Shown: piece after piece, positions 57,541 through 64,000 of the stretch | Numbering within the stretch: the stretch's first letter is position 1 | Layout: every line of letters starts with the position of its first letter | Source of the DNA: Rhodococcus sp. PAMC28707 | GTDB lineage: Bacteria > Actinomycetota > Actinomycetes > Mycobacteriales > Mycobacteriaceae | DNA length: 64,000 nucleotides | Direction: 5' to 3' | Assembly: GCF_004795915.1 (NCBI RefSeq) | Contig: NZ_CP039253.1 | Coordinates: 248,001 to 312,000, forward strand | Notes under the pieces: model-generated | The model's input: only the letters and a program-made list of their open reading frames with translations | Told to the model about the DNA's origin: nothing | The model's database searches: none | Program-made: the position numbers and the translations under genes

Positions 57541-57578
57541 AAGAGGCCCGCACACTTGCGTGTGCGGGCCTCTTTTTC
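57541..57578. terminator. Strong bidirectional intrinsic terminator after ahpD
   Basis: AAGAGGCCCGCACAC (57541-57555) pairs perfectly with GTGTGCGGGCCTCTT (57560-57574) around TTGC, then TTTCC. On the other strand the A/T-rich end also suits the convergent papain-like gene. Confidence 0.88.
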
Positions 57579-57585
57579 CGTCAGT

Positions 57586-58245
57586 TCACTCAGCGATGAC
57601 CGGCCGACTCTCAGGTACGTCGACGGCGATCTCGTCGCCGAGGTGAACGCCTTCAGCAAGAGGTAACCGGTCACCGCTCCAGAACTTTCCGGGATCGAAC
57701 CAATTCGTCTTCTTGTTGCCCGTCAGCAAACCCATCGAGTCGTACGTCATGGCGACTACTTCAGCGCAGTACGCTGTTTCCAGAGCGGCGGCATGGTGCT
57801 CACTCTTACGGAAGCTCGGCAAGCGCCCCTTGAACCATCGCCCCGCAAGTTTCGCAGTAGTCGGGAACGCCGTTCCGTCCATTCGAGCTATGGTGCGCAG
57901 CAATGCATCTTCCTGCTCTCGTGTGACTGCACTGTCGAGTTGCCTGAGCCAGCAACGCTGCTCGTACTTGTTCGACCACTGCATCACTGCCGCATGGAGA
58001 TCATGCAGTTGTACGCCGCGCTGAAAATTACCGGTCCACATGTCCTGCAGCGATTTTCCCAACTCGGCGTGCCACATGAGCGGAGGAAGGTCGTCGACCA
58101 CGACGGCCATGCCGACGTGGTTGACCGGACTGTTGGTCAACGTCTGTATCGCACGATCAGTAGCAGAATGGCCGCGGAAGATCCAGATGTCTCCGGTACG
58201 AGTCGCATCAACCGCTGTGTTCAAATCGATCCGCGACGCAGTCAT
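57586..58245 (-). CDS. Permuted papain-like cysteine hydrolase (YiiX/C92-type)
   Basis: 219 residues. GDIWIFRGHSATDRAIQTLTNSPVNHVGMAVVVDD gives the His motif (NHVGMAV) and ALETAYCAEVVAMTYDSMG the Cys motif; the order His before Cys marks the circularly permuted NlpC/P60-related YaeF/YiiX clan. Possibly acts on peptidoglycan or lipids, but no signal peptide is seen. ATG 58245 is chosen; the frame is open to 58287. Monocistronic, between ahpD and arsR. Confidence 0.72.
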   Translation of the reverse strand: MTASRIDLNTAVDATRTGDIWIFRGHSATDRAIQTLTNSPVNHVGMAVVVDDLPPLMWHAELGKSLQDMWTGNFQRGVQLHDLHAAVMQWSNKYEQRCWLRQLDSAVTREQEDALLRTIARMDGTAFPTTAKLAGRWFKGRLPSFRKSEHHAAALETAYCAEVVAMTYDSMGLLTGNKKTNWFDPGKFWSGDRLPLAEGVHLGDEIAVDVPESRPVIAE

Positions 58246-58307
58246 GTCGCCCAGCTTAGATCGTCCCGAAACCTCGAACTCCCCCACCAGGCATTCTCTG
58301 GAGTCGT

Positions 58308-58336
58308 TTGACGTTTGATTCGAATTTCATCAATAT
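58308..58336 (+). promoter_or_regulatory. ars promoter with ArsR-type operator
   Basis: TTGACG (58308-58313) and CAATAT (58331-58336), 17 nt apart, form a promoter that would start transcription near the arsR ATG (58343). Between and over them lies TTGAT-N9-ATCAA (58315-58333), a perfect inverted repeat suited to a dimeric ArsR repressor. Confidence 0.6.
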
Positions 58337-58342
58337 AGGCAT

Positions 58343-58732
58343 ATGTCGAATCAGCCGCTCCCCGTCGACGACCTCAGCAGCGGCGTGTGCTGCGCGCCGC
58401 TGGTTGCCGAGCCCTTGTCCGCCGACTGGGCAGGGGATCTCGCGCGAATGTTCAAAGCGCTCGGCGATCCGGCCCGGCTTCGACTTCTGAGCCTGATTGC
58501 CAGTCACGCCGGTGGTGAAGCGTGCGTGTGTGACATTTCCGATTCGTTCGACCTGTCTCAGCCGACAATCTCCCATCATCTCAAAGTGTTGCGTGAAGCT
58601 GGTTTGCTCGACTGCGAACGCCGTGGAACCTGGGTCTACTACTGGGTTATACCTGCTGCGCTGCAACAGTTGTCGTCAGTCTTGGCAGCCGCAGACCCGA
58701 CCACCGACGGTGCCGCACTGGTGACCGCATGA
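58343..58732 (+). CDS. arsR: ArsR-family arsenite-responsive repressor
   Basis: 129 residues. Winged helix-turn-helix with ALGDPARLRLLSLIA and DLSQPTISHHLKVLREAGLL. The metal-site segment GEACVCDISDSF carries the Cys-Val-Cys pair (residues near 60), and an N-terminal Cys pair (VCCAPL, residues 15-17) could add a further ligand. Releases DNA on binding As(III) or Sb(III). Its ATGA overlap with the pump gene marks a two-gene operon. Confidence 0.9.
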   Translation: MSNQPLPVDDLSSGVCCAPLVAEPLSADWAGDLARMFKALGDPARLRLLSLIASHAGGEACVCDISDSFDLSQPTISHHLKVLREAGLLDCERRGTWVYYWVIPAALQQLSSVLAAADPTTDGAALVTA

Positions 58733-59823
58733 GTAGCCAGGCGAACACCTCCGATCATCCGGCCGTCGTCGGCAAGCTCTCCACTCTCGACCGGTTTCTG
58801 CCGGTATGGATCGGCGTCGCGATGGTCATCGGCTTGGCGTTGGGCCGGTTGATTCCGGGGCTGAACGACGCTCTGTCGACCATCTCGATCGACGGGGTCT
58901 CACTACCTATCGCTGTCGGTCTGCTGATCATGATGTATCCGGTCCTGGCGAAAGTTCGATACGACCGACTGGAAACTGTCACCGGTGACAAGCGCCTGCT
59001 GGCCGGATCGTTGGTACTCAACTGGGTCCTCGGCCCAGCGCTGATGTTTGCTCTCGCCTGGCTCTTCCTCCCAGACCTACCCGAGTACCGCACCGGCCTG
59101 ATCATCGTCGGTCTCGCCCGCTGCATCGCGATGGTCATCATCTGGAACGACCTCGCGTGCGGCGACCGCGAAGCCGCCGCTGTACTGGTCGCCATCAACT
59201 CGGTCTTCCAGGTATTCATGTTCGCCGTCCTCGGATGGTTCTATCTCTCCGTCCTACCGGGCCGGCTCGGCCTCGAGCAGACCACCATCGAGGCTTCCCC
59301 CTGGCAGATAGCGAAGTCTGTGCTGATCTTCCTCGGCATACCGCTGATCGCGGGGTTCGCCTCTCGCTACTTGGGCGAACGCACCAAGGGCAGGGAATGG
59401 TACGAATCGAAGTTCATCCCGAAGATCGGGCCGTGGGCCCTCTACGGCCTGCTGTTCACCATAGTCATTCTCTTTGCGCTGCAGGGTGATCGGATCACTT
59501 CCCAACCGTTGGACGTCGTTCGTATCGCACTGCCACTGTTGGTTTACTTCGCGGTGATGTGGGGCGGCGGTTACGCCCTCGGGGCCGCGATGGGTCTCGG
59601 CTACGGACGCACCACCACTCTCGCCTTCACCGCGGCAGGTAACAACTTCGAACTCGCCATCGCCGTCGCTGTCGCCACCTACGGGGCAACATCCGGGCAG
59701 GCACTGGCCGGGGTCGTCGGACCGCTCATCGAAGTCCCAGTCCTCGTCGGGCTCGTCTACGTCTCACTCGCACTACGTAAACGCTTCATTCCGGCCTCGC
59801 CGACAGCGACACAGGACTCTTGA
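58729..59823 (+). CDS. acr3: ACR3-type arsenite efflux transporter
   Basis: 364 residues, about ten membrane spans. Typical of the Acr3/ArsB3 family: YPVLAKVRYDRLE, LVLNWVLGPALMFALAWLFL, GLIIVGLARCIAMVIIWNDLACGD (the conserved Cys of the substrate path) and the TM repeat AFTAAGNNFELAIAVAVA. Exports As(III) by proton antiport. Starts within the arsR stop (ATGA). No arsC follows in this window, so arsenate would need a reductase elsewhere. Confidence 0.93.
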   Translation: MSSQANTSDHPAVVGKLSTLDRFLPVWIGVAMVIGLALGRLIPGLNDALSTISIDGVSLPIAVGLLIMMYPVLAKVRYDRLETVTGDKRLLAGSLVLNWVLGPALMFALAWLFLPDLPEYRTGLIIVGLARCIAMVIIWNDLACGDREAAAVLVAINSVFQVFMFAVLGWFYLSVLPGRLGLEQTTIEASPWQIAKSVLIFLGIPLIAGFASRYLGERTKGREWYESKFIPKIGPWALYGLLFTIVILFALQGDRITSQPLDVVRIALPLLVYFAVMWGGGYALGAAMGLGYGRTTTLAFTAAGNNFELAIAVAVATYGATSGQALAGVVGPLIEVPVLVGLVYVSLALRKRFIPASPTATQDS

Positions 59824-59923
59824 TGTCCCTCCGACGTCGTCATCACCATGGGCTGTGGCTACGCATGCTCGCCAAAGACCTCGTCGTTGGACTCAGCGAT
59901 CGCTCACCCGTCCGCGATCACAG

Positions 59924-59929
59924 TACGGT
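59924..59929 (+). promoter_or_regulatory. -10 box for leaderless small membrane protein
   Basis: TACGGT ends 6 nt before the ATG at 59936. GGTGAAG overlaps as a possible RBS, so this leaderless reading is the least sure of the set. Confidence 0.35.
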
Positions 59930-59935
59930 GAAGCG

Positions 59936-60160
59936 ATGAAGCTGTGGAAGATCCTCGGGATGGCAGGCGTCGTCGGTGTTGCCGCGACAGGCGCCCTCGT
60001 CGTGAAGTCGGAACGCAAGCGGCAGGCGTATGCCCCCGACGAGGTCCGCGATCAATTGCACAAGCGGTTTGCCGAGGCAGCTGGAACCCCACTGCTCAAC
60101 GCTGTACCCGAGCGAACCCGAGTGCAGCGCCTGAAGGACCGGTTCAGCCGAGCGCGCTGA
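59936..60160 (+). CDS. Small single-pass membrane protein
   Basis: 74 residues. N-terminal hydrophobic segment LWKILGMAGVVGVAATGALVV (residues 3-23) followed by a basic, helical C-terminus (KSERKRQAYAPDEVRDQLHKRF ... RTRVQRLKDRFSRAR). The sequence pattern recurs in Nocardiaceae as far as I recall, with no assigned function. GGTGAAG precedes the ATG. Its 3' end overlaps the convergent aminotransferase gene by 17 bp. The longer frame from 59855 is not convincing. Confidence 0.65.
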   Translation: MKLWKILGMAGVVGVAATGALVVKSERKRQAYAPDEVRDQLHKRFAEAAGTPLLNAVPERTRVQRLKDRFSRAR

Positions 60161-61403
60161 GGATTCGGGCAGCGAGTTCTTCCACCTCGTTGTCCGTCAT
60201 TACGAACGACGGCGAGATCTGCATTGCACCCTGCCCTGCAGCGCGCCCGGAGACACCGTGTTTGCGGAGCGTCGCGACGAAGGGGAGCGCTTCGGCCGGA
60301 TCGACCAACTGCACTGCAGCTACTGCACCGAGTCCGCTGCGAACCTCCTGCACGCGAGGATGGTCGGCGAGTGGCGCCAGATGGGTGTGCAGCGATGCCT
60401 CGAGTCGAGCGGACTCTTGCAGCAGGTTTTCGCGCTCCATGATGTCCAGTGTTGCCATCGCCGCGGCCGCAGCCCCTGCGTGTCCACCGTAGGTATAACC
60501 GTGGCGCCACCAGACACCGCCGGAGTAGAACGGCTCGGCAATGTGCGGGGCGACGAACACCGCTCCCATCGGGACGTATCCCGAGGTGAGTCCTTTCGCA
60601 GTGGTCATCAGGTCGGGCTGCAGGTCGAAACGAGTCGACGCGAACCACGAGCCGCCGATCCGGCCGAAACCGGTCACTACCTCGTCCGCGACGAACAGTA
60701 CGTCGTTGTCACGACAGATCTGGCGTACCTCCTGCAAGTACCCCTTCGGCGGCAGGTAGACCCCACCAGCACCGATGATGGGCTCGCAGAAGAACGCTGC
60801 GATCTTGTCGGCACCGACTTCCTCGATGAGAGCCAGCAAGCTCTTCGCATCGTCCCAAGCGACAGTGCGCGCATCCGGCATCAGCTCGCCGTAGTTCTCC
60901 CGATTCACCGCTATACCTGCCAGTGCGGTACCGGCGACATGCATTCCGTGGTAAGCCTTTTCACGTCCGACAATAAGTGTCTTCCCAGGCTTGCCCACCT
61001 CGTGCCAGTAACGCCTGGCCAATTTCGCCGCTGTGTCGATCGAGTCGGAACCACCCGAGGTGAAGAACACCTTGCTACCCGCGACGGGCGCAATCTTCCC
61101 GAGCCGCTCCGCCAGAGCCAGCGTCGTCTCCGGGACGAAATCACCGAAATTGGAGTAGTGCGCCAGCGATCCGAGCTGGGCGGCGACGGCGTCGGCGATC
61201 TCGGTCCGGCCGTGACCGACGTTCGTGAACCACAGCCCGGCAGTTGCATCGAGATACTTGTTGCCGTCCCGGTCCCAGATATGAGCTCCCTCGCCACGTG
61301 AGACGACGAAGGGGCCTGTCCTGGTCACCGTACCCATATCGGCGAAACCGTGCCAAAGAGCGGATGGGGTGAACTCAGGGGAAGTATCAGCCACAGAAGA
61401 CAT
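60144..61403 (-). CDS. Class III (omega-amino acid:pyruvate) aminotransferase
   Basis: 419 residues. PLP fold: GSDSIDTAAKLARRYW, GREKAYHGMHVAGTAL, FVADEVVTGFGRIGGSWFAS (the PLP-contacting Asp) and DLMTTAKGLTSGYVPMGAVFV with the Schiff-base Lys. These place it in the omega-transaminase/beta-alanine:pyruvate class. Substrate (beta-alanine, GABA or taurine) cannot be told. ATG 61403 used; the upstream open frame overlaps the neighbouring gene. Confidence 0.88.
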   Translation of the reverse strand: MSSVADTSPEFTPSALWHGFADMGTVTRTGPFVVSRGEGAHIWDRDGNKYLDATAGLWFTNVGHGRTEIADAVAAQLGSLAHYSNFGDFVPETTLALAERLGKIAPVAGSKVFFTSGGSDSIDTAAKLARRYWHEVGKPGKTLIVGREKAYHGMHVAGTALAGIAVNRENYGELMPDARTVAWDDAKSLLALIEEVGADKIAAFFCEPIIGAGGVYLPPKGYLQEVRQICRDNDVLFVADEVVTGFGRIGGSWFASTRFDLQPDLMTTAKGLTSGYVPMGAVFVAPHIAEPFYSGGVWWRHGYTYGGHAGAAAAAMATLDIMERENLLQESARLEASLHTHLAPLADHPRVQEVRSGLGAVAAVQLVDPAEALPFVATLRKHGVSGRAAGQGAMQISPSFVMTDNEVEELAARILSALG

Positions 61404-61417
61404 GGCTCCGAGCTTAG

Positions 61418-62080
61418 TCAACGAACTGCGTCCGATCGTGCCCCGTACCGCCATCGGCTGCCGAGCCGGCCGACTGTGTTCACCGCAAGTGCCATCAACA
61501 CGAAGGCGACGGTGAGTACGAGCAGACCGATCACCAACGCAACGTATCCCTGGCCCCGCGGATCGAGGAACGGATACGGGTACCAGTCTAGGATCGGACC
61601 GCGGATCAGACTGTAGATCCCGTAGACGAAGGGAAAGACCAGCCAGATCAGCGACTGTGCGTCGGAAATCTTGCGACGCGGCGGCACCACGATCCAGTCG
61701 ATCAGAAGCACCACCGGCATGATTCGATGAACCACATTGTTGGTCCACGGATCAGCGACTCCGACATCGATCCCGGCGAGAAGAACGGCGTAGATGATCC
61801 CGGTGATGACCATGTACAACGTCACACCCCCGCGGAACAACTGCCAGCGCTCCCCCTGCGGGTCCGCCACCCCGCCCACGGCAAGCACGAGGACAGTCAG
61901 AACATTGCTGAGCACGGTGAAGTAGCTGAAGTAGTTGGCGAGTGAGAACGAGCTACTGTCCAGGCCTCGGGCGACGATCCACGAGAGCGCCGCGAACGTG
62001 AGCGCAGCAAACAGAAGCCGGAATGCCCTCACGAGCACGTGTGTACCGAGTACAGCGGGCGCACGCCGCGAGGTCGTCAT
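61418..62080 (-). CDS. Pr6Pr family integral membrane protein
   Basis: 220 residues. Six membrane segments with the pattern FSLANYFSYFTVLSNVLTVLVLAVGG, LYMVITGIIYAVLLAG, NNVVHRIMPVVLLIDWIVVPP and FPFVYGIYSLIRG typical of the Pr6Pr/FAR-17a/AIG1-like family. Function unknown. Ends 14 bp before the aminotransferase start on the same strand; divergent from hrpA. ATG 62080 chosen. Confidence 0.8.
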   Translation of the reverse strand: MTTSRRAPAVLGTHVLVRAFRLLFAALTFAALSWIVARGLDSSSFSLANYFSYFTVLSNVLTVLVLAVGGVADPQGERWQLFRGGVTLYMVITGIIYAVLLAGIDVGVADPWTNNVVHRIMPVVLLIDWIVVPPRRKISDAQSLIWLVFPFVYGIYSLIRGPILDWYPYPFLDPRGQGYVALVIGLLVLTVAFVLMALAVNTVGRLGSRWRYGARSDAVR

Positions 62081-62157
62081 AGTCGATCTTGGCACGGACC
62101 GGCAGTGATTTCCCCACGTTTGCGTCGGGCAGTCCGGCTCTCGCGCCACCGGGCAGA

Positions 62158-62163
62158 TACCCT
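62158..62163 (+). promoter_or_regulatory. -10 box upstream of hrpA
   Basis: TACCCT ends 10 nt before the hrpA ATG, giving a leader of at most a few bases; GGTGGG lies in between as a possible RBS. Confidence 0.35.
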
Positions 62164-62173
62164 GGTGGGCAGC

Positions 62174-64000
62174 ATGTCCACATCAACATCCCCGTCTTCG
62201 AGTCTCAGACGCACCCTGACCACCCGACTTTCGGCGGTTTCCGTGCGCGACGCCCACCGACTCCGACGCAAGCTCGAACGTGCCCGCACCGACGATGCCC
62301 TGGCGGCGATCGAACCCGAGATCGCTCGCGCCGAGATTCTGACCGCGAATCGGCGGGCGGCGCTTCCGAAAATCGAGTATCCCGAGGCGCTTCCGGTCAG
62401 CCGCCGCAAGGACGACATCGCCGCTGCCATCGAGCAACATCAGGTCGTGATCGTCGCCGGCGAAACCGGATCGGGAAAGACGACACAGATTCCCAAAATT
62501 TGTCTCGAGCTCGGCCGTGGGATTCGAGGATCCATCGGACACACCCAACCCCGTCGACTCGCTGCCAGAACGGTTGCCGAGCGCATCGCCGAGGAGGTGG
62601 GCGAGACCCTTGGACAATCGATCGGTTACAAGGTCAGATTCACCGATCAATCCTCGGACTCGACGCTGGTCAAGCTGATGACCGATGGAATTCTCTTGGC
62701 CGAGATTCAACGGGACCGGATGCTCCGCCAGTACGACACGCTCATCATCGACGAGGCTCACGAACGAAGTCTGAATATCGACTTCATCCTCGGCTACCTC
62801 GCTCAGCTACTTCCCCGCCGGCCGGATCTGAAGGTGATCATCACCTCCGCAACGATCGATCCGGAACGGTTCGCCCAGCACTTCGCCCGCGACGGCGTAC
62901 CGGCCCCCATCATCGAAGTGTCCGGACGCACGTTCCCCGTCGAGATGCGCTACCGGCCCCTGACGGTCGATGCAGGCGAGACCACTCTCGACCGAGATCC
63001 CGTCGACGCAGCATGCGATGCCGTAGACGAACTCATGGCCGAAGGTGAAGGCGACATTCTCGTCTTCCTCTCCGGTGAACGCGAAATCCGCGATACGGCC
63101 GATGCTTTGCGCGATCGGCAACTACGCAACACCGAGGTCGTGCCCCTGTATGCGCGCTTGTCCGCTGATGAGCAGCATCGAGTGTTCTCCTCGCACACCG
63201 GCCGCCGCGTCGTTCTCTCGACCAACGTCGCCGAGACGTCACTGACGGTCCCCGGAATCAGATACGTCGTCGATCCTGGTACCGCGCGAATCTCGCGTTA
63301 CTCGTTGCGCACCAAAGTCCAGCGACTCCCCATCGAGCCGATTTCGCAGGCATCGGCCCGTCAGCGGGCAGGTAGATGTGGCCGTGTGGCCGACGGAATT
63401 TGCATCCGTCTGTACTCCGAGGACGACTTCGATGCACGGCCACCGTTCACCGAACCGGAGATCCTCCGCACCAACCTCGCTTCGGTGATCCTGCAAATGA
63501 CCGCCCTCGGCCTGGGCAAGATCGATGCATTCCCCTTTGTCGAGCCGCCCGATCCGCGCAGCATTCGCGACGGAATCGGTTTGCTCGAAGAGTTGGGGGC
63601 ATTGAAGCCGTCCTCGACCACCGGCGAGTCCGAGCTCACGCCGATCGGACGCGAGCTGGCTCAGCTGCCAGTCGATCCACGCATGGCCCGCATGCTCGTG
63701 GAAGCGAACAAGACGGGCGCGCTCGCCGACGCTCTCGTCGTTGTTTCTGCGATGTCCATCCAGGACGTTCGCGAACGTCCCGCCGAACACCAGCAAGCAG
63801 CCGATGAGCAGCACGCGAGATTCACGGCTCCGAACTCGGACTTCCTGTCGTACACCGCACTGTGGGAATACCTTCGAGACCAACGAAACGACCTGTCGTC
63901 GAATCAGTTTCGAAGAATGTGTCGAAACGAATTCCTTCACTATCTCCGGGTGCGCGAATGGCAGGATCTGCACGGTCAACTACGTCAGATCACCAGAAGT
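62174..64000 (+). CDS. hrpA: ATP-dependent RNA helicase HrpA (5' part)
   Basis: 609 codons in frame to the right edge; the intact protein is usually about 1300 residues. DEAH-box motifs: Walker A VAGETGSGKTT, LIIDEAHERSLNIDFILGYLA (DEAH), TSATIDPERF, SGEREIRDTADALRD, STNVAETSLTVPGIRYVVD, ARQRAGRCGRVADGICIRLY (motif VI), then a HA2 domain. The DEAH helicase acts in RNA or mRNA processing and, in some bacteria, in stalled-ribosome rescue. The end is not visible. ATG 62174 fits. Confidence 0.93.
   Translation, partial: MSTSTSPSSSLRRTLTTRLSAVSVRDAHRLRRKLERARTDDALAAIEPEIARAEILTANRRAALPKIEYPEALPVSRRKDDIAAAIEQHQVVIVAGETGSGKTTQIPKICLELGRGIRGSIGHTQPRRLAARTVAERIAEEVGETLGQSIGYKVRFTDQSSDSTLVKLMTDGILLAEIQRDRMLRQYDTLIIDEAHERSLNIDFILGYLAQLLPRRPDLKVIITSATIDPERFAQHFARDGVPAPIIEVSGRTFPVEMRYRPLTVDAGETTLDRDPVDAACDAVDELMAEGEGDILVFLSGEREIRDTADALRDRQLRNTEVVPLYARLSADEQHRVFSSHTGRRVVLSTNVAETSLTVPGIRYVVDPGTARISRYSLRTKVQRLPIEPISQASARQRAGRCGRVADGICIRLYSEDDFDARPPFTEPEILRTNLASVILQMTALGLGKIDAFPFVEPPDPRSIRDGIGLLEELGALKPSSTTGESELTPIGRELAQLPVDPRMARMLVEANKTGALADALVVVSAMSIQDVRERPAEHQQAADEQHARFTAPNSDFLSYTALWEYLRDQRNDLSSNQFRRMCRNEFLHYLRVREWQDLHGQLRQITRS

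Noticed and set aside
1..64000. CRISPR arrays, prophage, insertion sequences, tRNA or rRNA genes
   Set aside because: No repeat-spacer periodicity, no transposase, integrase or phage structural gene, and no tRNA cloverleaf or rRNA sequence recognised anywhere in the window.

Overview
The window is a high-GC actinobacterial chromosome segment, most likely Rhodococcus or a close Nocardiaceae relative. The grounds are product identity and gene order: mycothiol-dependent formaldehyde dehydrogenase, IdeR, paired SigA/SigB, SigK with RskA, a coproporphyrin-type heme pathway (HemQ, HemY, HemE), and a gene order that closely follows the Mycobacterium tuberculosis block around Rv2676c-Rv2715 as I remember it. 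The genus is inferred; no rRNA or tRNA gene is present to settle it. I see no prophage, insertion sequence, CRISPR array or tRNA. The window is densely coded core genome with small Rhodococcus-type insertions.

Layout. 1-4172 (minus): a tightly coupled heme operon, hemE-hemY-hemQ, running into a HAD-family protein and the start of a BisC-like molybdopterin oxidoreductase cut by the left edge. 4305-11672 (plus): DUF3000, RNase D, the fadA-fadB beta-oxidation pair, a sugar-porter MFS permease and a YciI-like protein. 11715-14569 (minus): quinone oxidoreductase and dxs. 14785-16611: a three-domain glutaminase-STAS-cNMP protein. 16718-18222 (minus): rskA-sigK. 18415-23285: a TRAM/TrmA-type RNA methyltransferase coupled to a KimA-like potassium transporter, divergent from two TrkA-type regulators (ceoB/ceoC). 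23244-29198: conserved small actinobacterial proteins (DUF3159, OB-fold, alpha/beta hydrolase, DUF3710, dUTPase, DUF3093, DUF4193, Cei).

29223-45279 is the sigma-factor/iron core: suhB, ppgK, sigA, DUF952, DUF7455, an SF2 helicase, a YihY-like membrane protein, DUF3039, DUF3099, a SAM methyltransferase, sigB, a GNAT/acyl-CoA-synthetase-like acetyltransferase overlapping an AcuC-type deacetylase, and ideR. 45348-55234: galE, DUF4192, a lipoprotein, the mscR/metallo-hydrolase formaldehyde pair, PAC2, an alpha/beta hydrolase and a DUF3516-type helicase. 55267-57524: oxyR divergent from ahpC-ahpD. 57586-64000: a papain-like permuted hydrolase, an arsR-acr3 arsenic operon, a tiny membrane protein, an omega-aminotransferase, a Pr6Pr-type membrane protein, and the first 609 codons of hrpA, cut by the right edge.

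Themes. Many same-strand pairs overlap by ATGA or GTGA, implying translational coupling. Several single genes appear leaderless, with a TANNNT -10 box ending about 6-10 nt before the start codon. Readable regulatory elements include an apparent SigK autoregulatory promoter, a GGAAC/GTT ECF promoter before sigB, an ArsR-type operator over the ars promoter, a TTACC-N4-GGTAA palindrome in the fadAB promoter, a perfect 36-bp palindrome after the PAC2 gene, and several strong intrinsic terminators, mostly between convergent genes.
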